From the NCBI GenBank assembly GCA_030141605.1, contig JAQGDQ010000099.1, positions 568,982-632,981 of the forward strand: a stretch of DNA of 64,000 nucleotides, given 5' to 3'. The translations under genes were made by a program, and so were the position numbers. Origin of the DNA: Tubiluchus corallicola (taxonomy: Eukaryota; Priapulida; Priapulimorpha; Priapulimorphida; Tubiluchidae). The notes beneath the pieces were generated by a model that was given only the letters and a program-made list of their open reading frames with translations, ran no database searches and was not told the DNA's origin. Shown in pieces: positions 1-13,600 of the stretch (its first letter is position 1; every line of letters starts with the position of its first letter).

Positions 1-1493
1 CCAATCAGCTAGTCAATCAGTCAATGAAAAAGTGATATAAATAAGTCAGAAAGCCAGGTAGTCAGTCAAGAAATGAGTCGGTGAGTTAAACAGAATAAGT
101 AGTCTATTAATCAGTATATTATAGCTAGTTACATGCTTAGCAACTCGGAATGTCACGTATCGATAATAAAAACTTTGCACAGAATACAATGACTTAGAGC
201 AGTAGTACCTAAACATTATTTTTAGACAATGCAGTGTCAGTATGATCTCATACAATGTCTAGCATCTGTTTCTATTAACGTTAACTTTAAATGACTTTCA
301 TTTTGACAAAGACAGTTAGTTTTTTTCTTGAAATTTTCAAGGCAAATTTGGCTAAATAAGATTAAAAGTGAAGAAAACTATGTAAGTTGTGAGTTAATCA
401 GAGAAGATAAATGACATAATACCATTCCGTTTCACTTATTCATTTATTGAACTAATCTGCTCTGCTAATGTTCCAAGCATTTTATACGCAACAACTGCTT
501 GTAGTGCGCTAATCAATTGAAACAGTAATTTTGATGTTTTTAGACATCAATGCAATTGCGGTACACTTCGCTTAATTAATTCACCTTGGTTTGAAGCTAA
601 ATGGATTTTCATTAAGAGGCTAGATTTATAAACCAAAGAAACCTATTAAGTAGTATTAAAGTACATATTGTCCAAAAGTGGATTTTAGTAGTAACTGTCT
701 GCCAAGTTAAGATTCATCATTCATTTAGTTAAGGCATTAACAAGCTCGAGCACAACTGTTTACAGCAAGAATTAAAGTGTTAGTTTAATCTAATTAAGTA
801 TGCAAAACGAATATGCAAGACCGTAGAATGCACAAGACATGTCCAGTATTGTGTTTTAGTGAAATTTTTTGGAAGATGCATGTGAATATCTTGTTTGAGT
901 TGGTAAAATGTAGCATTTTTGAATAGTCACTGTTCTTAAGTTTGCGGTGCAGTGTTTCCAATGCATGTCACATTTCAGCAGCGATATAGAAATTTCGTCA
1001 TGACCGTTACCACTGTGTCTCGTTAGGATTTTGAAAAAATACAAAGTTAGGATTAAATGAAAAAAATACAAAGTTGGAAAACATGTTTAAAACAAAGATG
1101 CTGTTCCAGCTCAAGTTAAAATGCTGAACAATCACGTGGTCTTGTCTCAATTTTGCAGTCTTCACAGTGCACAAGTTGGATTTATAAAGCAAAGTCTGGA
1201 TTTAATAAACAAGAGATTTTACGAGCTCAAAGGAGTAGTAGGTACAATAAGCGACTGGTTTATAGCTACTAAAAGCTTTCTAAAAACACAGGAAAAGACC
1301 AACATCTTATGCATGCATAGCTGAGGTGACAAAGTAATCCCACTTGTCCAGTTGCAGTTCATTTTGTACAATCTTGCCATCTAATGGCAGCTATGATTTC
1401 AAAAGAATGGACAAAAGTGAGTTAAAGCAAACCTCAAATCTCTGTACTGAAAGAAAAGCAAGAAGTTGAGTCATGCATTGCATTTTCATGGTA
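1..1493. other. No gene recognised; AT-rich intergenic or distal intronic DNA
   Basis: Only short open frames without family resemblance, in AT-rich sequence. I see no splice-consistent coding exon and no obvious repeat before the small inverted-repeat element at 1494. Confidence 0.6.
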
Positions 1494-1667
1494 CAGTCAA
1501 ACCTTGTTATAATGCCAACCTTGCTTAATGTCCACATTTTTTTGTAAAAAAAATGTTTATATTTGCACGGACATGTATGCATTACAGCATATCGTTATAA
1601 TCCCAAATTCATTTAAAGCCAACTTTTTTTGCAGTTCCAAAGTAGGCAGTATAAAGAAGTTTGACTG
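1494..1667. mobile_element. Small pogo/Tigger-type MITE with TA target duplication
   Basis: The element begins CAGTCAAACC and ends GTTTGACTG, flanked on both sides by TA. The terminal inverted repeats extend about 23 bases with a few mismatches (left continues TTGTTATAATGCC, the complement of the right TTCTTTATACTGCC). It is 174 bp and has no coding capacity. CAGT-type ends with a TA duplication are typical of pogo/Tigger non-autonomous elements; the family assignment is inferred. A related, more decayed copy lies near 27490-27602. Confidence 0.7.
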
Positions 1668-1669
1668 TA

Positions 1670-2869
1670 ATTGTGTACCTGCATTCTTAACTTTTCATAT
1701 CAACTAGGAATTGGCAAGAATGTATCATGGATCTGGTGACAGCACTTGTCGCTGTATGTTCTACCTTGTTTATTCTTTTTTAAAAATGTTTATATTTTGA
1801 AATTTTGTGCTGTACTTCAATTCAATCTTTTGGTTGTAATGATGATAAATACACTTATTAAACTTATTATAAGAGCATATACAGTGTTTTTAAATTTTTA
1901 TGAAACAATTTATTAAATTCTTGTAGCACAGCACAGCCAAACTGGACCTAGCCCAAAAATGATTTCAAATTAATTTTAATCTGTTTGGTCTATATAATTA
2001 GTTGCAATAGCACTCTAGAGCACAGAATATTGGTAAACAGCAAGTCAAACTGTATTTATCCTTGATAGAATGTTAGCATTATAACGCAGCTTGAACTTAC
2101 TTCGAAAAATTCAAAAAAACTTAGCTACGTAAGTACTTAAGGTACACGTGCTTATATTTCTCATAACCACTGAAGAGGAAGTTTTTGCTATTTCAGTGAG
2201 CACTGCAAATCTCATGGTGAAAAACATTAACAGCTTAAAAAGGATAAAAATGCCCTTTCGAAAACAAACTACACCTATATTAATTATTATCCTCAGCATG
2301 ACAGGATTTCATCAATGCCATTAATTCTTAATAAATGTAACTGAAGACTAACTTGCAGAATTAATTGTAGTGGATGGATTTTATTTTTACATTCTGACCA
2401 AGCAAAATCAAACATAAGTGACTAGCTTCCTTAACGAAACCAATTTTTAACATAAAAGCGTTAGAAAACGGAATAGCTTGCATTACAGAAACACAAGCCA
2501 AAGACTCATTAAATTATTATTTTCATTTTCTTTTTGCATCAAATTAATCACAGAAATCACAGTTATCTATAGGCTCTCTACAGAACTCTAGTCTCTAGTC
2601 ATTTGAAAATTAAGAGATTAGTAGAACAAGGATATATTGAAAAGCAACGACAAAATATATAAAACAAAGGCAGCATCTTAATGGAAGCATTTTTAAGTTT
2701 CCAGTAGTTTCAGTATAAAATGGCAATCACAATAATTAGCCTATGAATTAATTTTACACTTTTAACTCAACTTTTAACATTGCCAATCTACGTGTTAACT
2801 TTTCAAACACTTATTTTTCTAATATAAATGAATAAGCAAAGCTATCACAGAATTAAGCTGGATATAAAA
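1670..2869. other. Region downstream of the IPMK-like gene, no coding signal
   Basis: AT-rich sequence downstream of the IPMK stop (that gene is on the minus strand). It should contain the gene's 3' UTR. A minus-strand AATAAA candidate lies near 2380, but I cannot fix the cleavage site. No other gene is seen. Confidence 0.4.
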
Positions 2870-4362
2870 TTAAACTGTTCCTGTTGAAGAATGTTGTAGA
2901 AGGGACGTGAAATGTCTAATTAAGCTCTGCAGACCAAACAAATAGTTATCGTCTCTGCTAGTAGCTGGAAAGACATGAGCAAAATCAATCATGCAAACTT
3001 TAACACACAAGCTGTCTGAAGCATCACTACACGGTGTAGAAGCCGGACTACTTTCGTACACTATTAACACTGAACTTGCATAAAAATGGTATTTTCTTTG
3101 TTCCAAAAACCACTTATTAATATTGTCCAATCGTCGCAATATTTGTTTAACAACTGTGTCATGATACGTGACAGTTGGACATGCACTCAAATAACTTTGC
3201 AATGCTGGAACCACATCGATCTCTTTCAGACTCTTTCCCCAGCTTTTATCAAGCGAAAGATAAGCGGATGTGACACTATTATATACTTTCATGCCCAGAA
3301 AACGGAAGCCAATTTGCTGTGCCTTTGGGTATTTGCTGACTTCATAAGCAATCTTTTCGGGATCTGCGTCGGGGTCGTTGGTAATCGCACCAATTTTTAT
3401 GTCCAATACAGATGGCTTATCAAAACAATGAACGACATCACGAAGTCTTAGGTAGGTTTCTTCAACACTGCCATAATTTATGTGTGTTATTCCACCATGC
3501 TCTGGCAGAAATTCCCTAAGTTTGAGAAGCACGCTATCATGGCACTCGGAAGCGAACACTTCATTGTAAAAGTTCATTTCTCTTGTACCTCTGGGCGGAG
3601 GCTGCAAATGTTTTAATATCCAACCATCTGTGGTCTGCAACATTCCAAGACCTGTTTTGCCTTTGCCATGAAAATGACCAGCTATCTGGTGTGAAAGTGG
3701 TGATAACCCAATTGGAAGAGGAAAGGAACTATGTTCTTGACTATCAGTTTCATCAGATTGATTTGAAATATGGCAACCCTGTTGAACTTCACTAGTTCTG
3801 TGGCAACTCTGCAGTAACAGTAAAGAAAATATTGAAGTGGATGCTCATTTTTTTGGTCACTTACTACTCACTGCTGTTATCCAAGTGTTTCTTAAGATTC
3901 AGGAGTCACAATATGAACCCAATGTCTACAGGTCAATGTCTATAATGTTGATGGGAATTAAATGAAGTTTAGGTAGTTTGCTGTTAGGTAGTTTTTGTGA
4001 TTTGTTCATTAATTATGTGAGTTTGTGTCCGTCTCCATTATTTCAAGATCAGGTTTTTTGACAATGATTTTTGCATAAAACCACCTAAAAGTGCACGGCG
4101 CCATTGAATTTCACTCTGGTGTTCACCATCACTACAAAAACCATCTAATTTTCGGCAATGATATGCATTAATTGTACTTAATTTAAACTAGTAACACATT
4201 CTATCACTATGTTGTGGGTACTTGGTGTGAGAATTTCTGGCAAAAATAATCTACTTAATATGGGTTACAGACGTAAAATCAGAAAAGATACTTAAAAAGT
4301 ACAAGATCAAAAGATATTAGCTAATTAATTCGTATTGTTATTATTTAGAAAATACTTACCAT
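2870..4362 (-). CDS. IPMK: Inositol polyphosphate multikinase (IPMK/Ipk2-like)
   Basis: This is a kinase of the inositol polyphosphate kinase family that phosphorylates soluble inositol phosphates (IP3 towards IP5) and in animals also acts on PIP2, mostly in the nucleus. Exon 1 contributes only the start codon (4360-4362), followed directly by a gtaagt donor. Exon 2 (2870-3808) carries all the rest, giving 313 aa. The frame upstream of 3808 is open only to a stop and has no ATG, and joining after ATG keeps phase, which decides this start. Visible family motifs are LSPLSHQIAGH near residue 42, LQPPPRG near 69, the catalytic PSVLDIKIG (P133, D137, K139), ASSVLIVYE near 245, IDFAH (D276) and DDNYLFGL near 287. 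The length matches compact invertebrate IPMKs and is shorter than the vertebrate protein. It sits head to head with ATF6. IP6K or IP3K are the alternatives, but size and the N-terminal HQ.AGH block favour IPMK. Confidence 0.9.
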
Positions 4363-4543
4363 AGTAGAAAGTTTCCTCTTTTATTTGAGGAGTTTGTTTC
4401 AGGTAGCTTCGGCTGGAGGCTGACTCACCGGAAAAGGATGTTAAGTGCGATTACTGCGCCGCCTATAATTTCCGCTCGTAACTCGTATATTTTTGCGAAG
4501 CATGTTTGTGTGAATTTTGTTCAAATTTTACTGATTTTTTGAA
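4363..4543. promoter_or_regulatory. Probable bidirectional promoter, IPMK / ATF6
   Basis: Only 181 bp separate the divergent start codons. The stretch is richer in G+C and CpG than its surroundings (4400-4495 especially) and contains a CACCGGAA ETS-like site near 4428. No TATA box stands out for either gene, which fits a CpG-type shared promoter. Transcription starts are not determined. Confidence 0.6.
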
Positions 4544-4628
4544 ATGAACCTTGATCACTTAACAGAAGCTGATGTTGAATTCCTTACGTTCAATTTCTTG
4601 TCGGAAGATGACAGAAGTACACTTATTG
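4544..4628 (+). CDS. ATF6: ATF6 first coding exon (promoter-proximal form)
   Basis: The ATG at 4544 opens 28 codons beginning [13 protein letters not shown] and ends ATT G|gtaaaa (phase 1). Joined to the acceptor at 13307 it reads on as ..[14 protein letters not shown] without a stop. Its closeness to the CpG-richer shared promoter makes it the likely main start. The peptide is acidic and hydrophobic, as expected of an activation domain. An internal ATG at 13321 is a fallback start if this exon is not used. Confidence 0.75.
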
Positions 4629-7600
4629 GTAAAATTTCAACAGTTTTCTTGTAGTTAATAGTTGCTCATCTTTGTGATTTCTGGCTTTGTTCTTTGAGTT
4701 TGATGTTATTGACAAACTTCCAAATGTCTGATAGACTAAGCAGTTAGAATAGTTATTGTTGCCAGCATTTGCATGATCGGGAAAAACTGAGCAAGCAAAA
4801 AATAGTGACAAATTTTAACTCTGCATTAATTATTGTGAAAATTAAAGTACAAATTGTGTTAGTTTTTCAACTACGTGCTTTAAAAAAAGTTTATTGCTGC
4901 TTTATAAGGCAGTTTTGAACAGTTCCTTGCATTTACGTAATGCGTGAGTATAAGGTATAGTAAATTCATCTCGTAGTTTTACCATATCATTAATTGACAG
5001 TTTTTTGAAAATAATTTTACCATATCTCTGTGAATTTGACAAACTGGCACTCCATTTTTGTACACGTCATCATCGTGGGGAGTTGCTGAAGCCAAGGTGC
5101 AGAATTAGAGCCCCTCACTTGGTGTAAATTCACTAAAATGAAATATTCATTAAGCTGTTAAATGATGTGGGCACTGTGTACTGTAACATTAGTTTATATT
5201 AGAATATGCTGCTTATTGGCAACGTATGTTCAGAAAATATTTTGACTGCACTGTGTTGCACCTTTCTGATGTTATCTACAGCTGCTACTGAACAATGCTA
5301 TTATGGTCTCCAACATTGGACCTTACAGACACTTAATATTGTGGATTTTGAGCTTGTGAAGGAATTTCATTTTGATGATTGTATTGTTCATGAACAACAG
5401 TGCATTGTAGCCATTAAAGCACAAGAAAGCACTCTTCCTAAATAAAGCTTAAAAAATTCGTCTTGACATTTTACATCACTTACATGCTATGTTATTGCAT
5501 GCAGGGTTTGCGTTAGCAGGGTTACATAGGGATAACTCTTTGTAAAATTGCTAAATTTAAACTCTTGTGATTACAGTTAGGCGTAACCATTTTAATGGTA
5601 AGTCATTTGAAACAAGTTTTATTTGCATTGCATCAAGTTTTAAAAAATAATCAGAGAATTTGTGGCACGCTGTTTGCTAACTAGGCAAAAGTTTAAATTG
5701 CTTTATATTGTCAGTGAAATCAATAATGTGTTTTTCGGTATATTGATAGTGCACACTGGGTTGGCGATGCAGTGCCGTTTTACCAATTGGCACAAATATT
5801 TTAAATTGTTAAGAATTTTCTTTTTCAACTACACGAAATTTTCAAACAGATAAGCATAATGTAAAGTAATATAGCAGTTATGGAAAGATATTCAGGATAT
5901 ACTTTAAAATTCCATTTTCTTCCCCTTTAGATTTTCAGATAGTTGAAGGATGGATAACTGAGTTTAATTACGAAGAATGTTAAAGTTAAGGCCTGCAAAG
6001 TCTGGAAATAACTGTACATGGTTGACAGTATGTAATGTTGTTTACACATATGTTAAGTTGTATGATATTAATGTTCTTTTTTAACCATACCATCATTAGT
6101 TGGTGCAAAGGTTAGGACCTGTTCATTTGAGTTCTTGTCCAGAACGAGATGAAATTATAATCACAAAACATGGCAGAGGTGTCATGGGTTTGGGCAAGAC
6201 TTGGTGATTTATTGTCAGAACCGTGAATGTGAGTCAAAAGTAGGCTGACTGTTCGCGGCTTGTCTATTTTGATATTTGTGGAGGTAGACCTGGTGTGAGC
6301 TGGGCAAGTACGGACGGTCAGTAGGTCCATGGGTAAACCACTTTGTATTTGATCTGGGTGGTTTCATTTGCCATGCTGTTTTTGCCATCAGCCTCATACT
6401 AGAAGCTGTATACATATGTGAACATGGCTGAGACACCTCTGCTAGTGTAGTGCCTCTTCCTGGAGGCATTGGCTTGATAATGAGCTGGATCCTGGTCTCA
6501 CCACAATTATCCAATTTGTGTAGAGAACCTGTCACTGAATGCTGGATTCTGTATTGTTAAAAAAAAACAGTTATGAAGTTTTCAACAGTTTGCATCTGAT
6601 AGATCTATACTAATTGCTTATGAGTAAGCTTGCTACTTGGATCTATATTTTAAAAAAATACCTGTCTTGTTACAACATGTGTTAAATCATTGAGATTTTC
6701 CACTTTTAATCAATTTTGAATCTTGTGTAATAAGTTTTCTTTTGTTGTTGTGTGGGGTTACATTTTCATCCTTACCAGACGAATTGGGAATATATTGCAA
6801 GTTTCAACTGTGCCCGCGTGGTAAATGTGATGCCAAGCTATGATGTGTAAATATAAGTTGGATATTATCATTTTTAGTATCCTCTAGTCATGTAGTATCG
6901 TACTAAAAATTGTAATGTTTCGACTTTGTTTCATGTTACTGCAGTAAATTTTGTAAAATTAATTACTATTTATATCCACTTAAACATCATGAATGCTACT
7001 TACCTTATGTAACTAATTACAATCCCATTTTGTTTTTTTAAAGTAGTAAAGTTTATTTTCAAATGCATAACAATTATAATTTAAAACATTAAAACGGTCA
7101 AGTTTAAAAAGTATAGTATTACTTAAAAGACAAAAAAGGGGTACTTGAAGTAGGTTTCAGAAAAATTATATTACTTTAGAACAATTTATTGCACATGTCG
7201 GACTCACGTTGAAACAATTTTTTGTTAGTTTCCGTTTTAAATCTCCCGCAGTACTGTTCTGACCATGCCATTACATGACGTCATATACGCGTAATGTATA
7301 TCAGGGGAAGAAAAGGAAAAGGAAATGTTAAACTATGTCCCAAAAAACTTGTCTCACCGAACATAGCCGTAAATCAATCAAAAACTGTAAATTTCTTAGG
7401 TGTTCGTGTAGATAGTAAATTTACTTGGGATGAGCATTTTGCTAACACATACAACAAAATGGCCTCAAGCACATCTGTTCTTCCACAGGTTAGGGCCAGC
7501 TATCCTAGCAGACTAATATTTTAATTTATAAGACATTAATTTTACCTCACTACTTGTAAGGCTGCTTGCTTTTTCACAAAATTGAAAAAAGAAAATTTCT

Positions 7601-8588
7601 CAAAACTCAACTTGCTTCAAAACTATGCCTTATATCTGGTTATTCTCATAAGAAATCATCAAATAATCCATACAGTTTAGCAACTGAATTGAGGTCAGCT
7701 ACAAAAATTCCTATTCTTGAGTCACATACGGATTATTCCACTCTTATTTTACTGTACAAATACGTTCATAACGTAAATGTACCCTTCTTCTGGTACAACA
7801 TATTACCTTTTCTTGCGATCCCTGTTTTAAATTCCAGAACTCATAATATTAAGTAAATTAGGACTAACAACTCTTATGGTCATAACTCATATACTAAGCA
7901 AGCAGTAAATCTTTGGAACTCATTACCGGTCAAAATGAATAGAGCTGAATCACTAGCACAATTCAAAATGTTAAATAGAAGACACACAATGGAAAGATTC
8001 GAATAATCAAAATGATAATATCAGCTCGAGTTCTAACTTTATTTACCCCCAAATTTATTAAAAGCATGTTATGTGTATTCATTTGTTGACTAAAATTTAA
8101 GTGTATTACTGTAGCATTTGAACATTTTTGTAATACTTTTGGTTATGTAGTATTTGCAATGTTTTATATTTGCACGGTGTTTATTTGAAGCTATATACAT
8201 ATATGTGTACATACGATATATGGCCCATTGCTTTACATATAAACACAAGTTATTGTACTGTACGAATGTTTAATTGTACCATGAGATGGTTTTGTGTCTA
8301 TGTGAATATACATGTGTTAATTACATCTATGATATGTATTATTTTATATAAGATTGCATTTGTAAAAGTGTGTGTTAGTTTTTTTAGATAGGAGTATTTT
8401 ACTGTAGCTAATATGATTTTTTATTATCCACCCCTACCGCACTCGTAGTTCTGATTTTTGCACCAGACGCATTTGCATATTAGCAGTGTAGCCCAGGCAT
8501 TCACTGAATGATATTTCACATTGTATGATGTATACTATCATTGTGTGTATAAGAATGTGTACGTGTGTGTGTATGCATGTATATGTGT

Positions 8589-8643
<55 letters not shown>

Positions 8644-10598
8644 TGTGAACCAAAGCCATATGGGTGGTGGTAATGCTTTACATGGGTTTACTATGTTATT
8701 CCTAAAAATAAAAAACACACTCTTCGTGCTTTACTGGATTTGCTATTGTTAGTTTGAAACCTTGGTCCGTTGTGGTAGGTCGCTGAACATCTCCAGTCTG
8801 ATTGGAAATATGCTTGCTTGCCTGCTTAAATATATTTCCTATATTTATGATTAAATTTGCTTTTTTTAAACTGTCACATTTAAAATTTAATTACATTTTT
8901 TTGGTTGCTTTTCATTTATTAGCTGCATGTATAAATTGACTGCATTGCTTGCTTTTTGTGTATATTTGTCACATTATGATTAATGATTGCTTTTGTTCAT
9001 TTACTACATTTAAGATTTACTGCACAAATTTTCTTCCTTTTGTTTATTTGTTGTGCATTCATGATTTTAACTATATTTTCGTTCATTCTCTGCATTTTAG
9101 TTCATTCTGATTTAACTGCATTGCTTGTTTTTTTGTTGTTGCATTCACGTCTTAACTGCATCTTGTTCAGTTGTTGCGTTTAATATTTAACTGCATTATT
9201 TGCTTGCTTTTTTTCCATTGGTATAATCATAATATAACTGCATTGCATTTTGTTTATTTGCTACACTTAAGATCTAACTACATATTATTCACTTAACCAT
9301 GTAGTCTACCGTCTTTTATACTCTTCCTAAGTTATATAGGTTGTGGCTGACTCAATAACCTCCTGGTCTTTCGCCACCCCATCTCTACACACATAATTTG
9401 TTGTATTTGCGCTATAAATATTATATTAGTGATAAATAAACCTTTTGAATTGAATTGTTTTATGGCAAATAAAGAAAGTAGAGACACTATATATATATAT
9501 ATATATATATGTATATGTTGTATATATATAGTCTTATGGAGTCTGTATTTAATTATAGCATTAGTAAGTGTCTTGTTATTGGCAGTGGCATAGCATTAGT
9601 AAGTGTCTTGTTTTTGGCAGTGGCATTAGTCTCTATGATTTCTCAGTAACAAAAGTGATTAAACACTGTAATTCTTTGTTGTAATTATATAAATGTTTAA
9701 GTAAACCAAAATGAAATTCTATGAACTTATACATTTTGTATTTACAGTCTTGTGCTTAGCAATTTCAGAATAGATATGAAGTTTGTAATGTTTTGGCCAT
9801 GTTCATGGATCACTTGCAAAGATAGTAATGATTGATTCTTAATATTCCAAAAACAACATTAGTTATTCATTATTATGTTTGAAAGTGGCTCACGAGTGTG
9901 GCACAAATATTAATTTAATGATATTAATTTTGTTATAAAGTTGCTAAGCAACATTTTTATATTTTAATCAAAGCTGACAAACAAGGTTCACAGACATACT
10001 ATTTTTTTTCCAGTACTAAATTTATATTTAGTGTAAAATTTTTTATTTACATATTTACATTTCACGATTTCTCTATAAAATTATATAGACCCAATCTTGG
10101 TTAGTCAAATGAAATCAAGTTTACTTTTCTCTGTGACATTTTAGGAATGAATATATACATAGAAATATATAAAAATAAACAAAGTAGTAAATGTGTTAAT
10201 TAAGGTAGAAATAAAGCCAATGAGAGAGGGTAGCGAATTGACTAAAAAGTCATCGAGTCGGCTACCCTTCATTTGCCAATAAGATAAGTAATTTGGGCAC
10301 TGGTTAACATGGCAGATTAAATAATGATGTAAAGTTGTATGTTAAATAATTGAACATAATTATCATCTATATACTTAATTTTCATCTGTGTACATTTGAT
10401 AAGTTTCTTTTATACATATATTATTGTTTGTGATCAAGTTATTTGCATCGAAATTAGATATATAACTAAAGCATATTTAAAAAAAGAATGAAAGAGAACA
10501 AAATGAACGTTGCTTTGAAAAGACCCAAAATATGACCTGTAGTAGAAACACAATTTCTTACAATAATAATAGTAATAATAATATTAATAATAATAGTA

Positions 10599-10631
<33 letters not shown>

Positions 10632-13600
10632 TTCTATATACAACATCATGATTATACAATAATATAATATTACTGCACAACTATATAATGATTGTACTAG
10701 CAATTATGTGGACTATTATTAATAATCAACATAATACTACAAAACTTTGCAAACTATATATTATTATGCAGTAAATGACTATATGAATGTGCTCAGTCAG
10801 CTGTTTAGGTAAATGCCATATTAGTGAATTAGTTTACCTGCTCAGGCGTGTTTTGTCAGTAATTATTATCGTCCCAGGACTGAGTTGACTGACCTACAGA
10901 AATGTTATCCAGTTTTTCCTGTTGGCGGCATGCATTTTAAACCAGTTTTAATCCTCCAGTGGTTTGATGGTACTAACCTAGTGTCCACTTGCAAGGCTCT
11001 AGTTGCTATTATTATGTTTTATGTTGAGCAAAATTAGTGGAAAGCTATAATTATAAATTGTCATTTATTTGGCTTATGTTTTGTGTAATTGTTGTCTAAT
11101 CTTGCAACTATTATTATGTTTGCTGCATAATTGCTAGTGCACTTGGAGTATTCAAGTACTCTTGAATAGTTTTTATTATTGATTTTGCCAGTGTTTCGTG
11201 TTTGCTATCGGTTTCCAGTTATTATTATTTTGCTTTGTGGTGAGCCGTGTGTGACTGAGACATATACTGCACAATTCGTGTAGATAAATGACAATAATCA
11301 TTTCGAAGTTTACATTAGATTGTTAGCTAGTGTGTTTGATAGTTGTTGTGAGAATCACTTGTTTTAAAATCACTTTTATCATGATGTTTCATGAGGAGTC
11401 ACAGTGTTGTGCGTTGTCTTATATAGTGGAGTAGACATTTACTTTTGTTTGTGGTTATTTATTTTTGTTAAAAAAAACTGCAGCAGCAACATCTTTATAC
11501 AAAATGTTGGGAACTGACACGTTGTGTATAGACATACCGGATTATGACTGTGAAATGGGTTACGAAAGTGTAATTACAGGTAAACCTGAAGTTATAAATT
11601 CACACCGTAGCTGTTTGAATTAATAAAATTACTTTAACCTTTCATGACGTATAGACGGAAAGAAAAATTGGAATGGAAGTAGTAAATTTTGACATCGTGT
11701 AACAATAACTAATTTATTACAATACAATGATGTTTAATATTGGTGAGATTATTCAAGTCAATGCTGTCAGCAGTACATGAAGGAACGTCAGTTTCTTTTA
11801 GGTAATGATAAGATAGCAGGTTCTGAAATGAGCATTAAATTAGCATGCTGTGGTACATAGCCAGTTGTCTAGTCCCATTGCTGTTCCAGTGTAGATATTT
11901 AGGTGACGATTTAGTTTTAATGATGTGGTGGGACCTACAGTGAGCGATTGTTCAGATCAACATTGCACAGTTTCCACTGACTGTGCAAAAGATAACTAAA
12001 CTAAAAGATAGCAGACCTAAAGATAACTAAACTAACTCGGGCACAAAACCAGTGAATAAAGTAATTAAAATACATGTTATACAATGTATTATATTTTTAG
12101 TCAAGATGTTTCGTCTTCTTTGGTTGAATTTAAAGTAGGATCACATTTTGTGTTAATTATTTGATAAAAACTTATGAAACATTTTGATGAAATATATATA
12201 TATAGATATATATAGCAAAGACTTTTTAAGCATTTTATTTGTTTTCTTTGTTGATAAGTACAATGAAGTTACAGAACTCAAGGACAAACAAATTGAACTT
12301 TATAGATGCACAGATTTAGTACTAAGAGTGAGACCAGAGTGTTTCTGTTTGACAGTTATTCCAGTTTTTGTCTTCAGAAATATGCCATTTGTCCTTTGTC
12401 ATAGAAGTTCTTGTATCATTTGTATGTTCTGCCGAGTATAAAAAATAGATATGTGAAATGTAAGTAGGGGTTGCTAGAAGTGTACGTATGCTACAGTTAC
12501 ACTATCACGTGCATTTTGTGTGGCGAAGTCAATACCGTGAATGATTTAATACCACATGCTGTTTGTTCCGCATTGTATAAACAGCTGCATTTCGATCCCG
12601 ATGTATTATTGTTAGCAAAGCATGTAATAGTGTATGGTTTATTTTATAGATGGTACAATTAAATGTTGGCAAAGCATTATGTACATTTCCAATGTGAGTT
12701 GAATAAACTTGCACTGCCCGGACGATTAATAATAGTTTTGTTGCTAATAGCTTGAGTATCTATAAATGTACCTAATTGACTTAAACTTAGGCTGTTTTGC
12801 AGCTAGGCATGTTATTAAAAAGTATGAGATAAGGTATATTTATTTCACACATATTATAATACTAAAGTAAACCAATATTAAAACTATATTTACGGGAAAA
12901 AAATTTGTGAGGGCAGCATATGAGACCGTATGTGTCCTAAAACACTAACTTTTCCATTATACTCCCCTTTCAAACCATCTAATGTTTTCAGCATTTTAAT
13001 TTTTTATATTTAGCTGGACAGAATTGTTTTCTAGTATTTGGGTTTGTTGAATGAACAAGACCAACTATGTAGATGGAGTTAAAAAGCCTAGGCATGCTAC
13101 ACATACGATATTGTTTGAATAATTATTTGTTGTTAAAATTACTAGTGTTTGAGATTCCTAGGGTTATCTGAACCACATGTACTGTACTGTTCCTGTATTG
13201 TGCTGTACTGTTTGCTTTCTGAATTTCTTCTTTTGAGTGGAAAACAAAACAGACGGGGTATTTTAGTGCCAGTGTCTTCATTGTATATTATTTCCTTTTT
13301 TTACAGAACCGTACAAGAAAATGGATTCTGATCTGGAAAGTGCACTTTACTCAAATGATCTGCTCAACGATATTTATGATAACCTTGGTGTGAGTGAGAA
13401 TAATCAGTTTTGTAACGTAGTTTTTATTTGTCATACCATTTGTTTTTAGACCTGTCTTTTGTTTTACATTTTAATTTCCGTTGTATTTGTGCACTGAGTT
13501 TGCACTTGATATTTGTTAGTAGATTATTGTTTCAGTTGATCATTGTCATCATGAACACGTAATAGCACATTTACCATGGAAACTCTGTTTTTGAAGTACT

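Noticed and set aside
8434-8752. Open frames with poly-Val-Cys or poly-Thr-His
   Set aside because: Direct translation of the (GT)n microsatellite.
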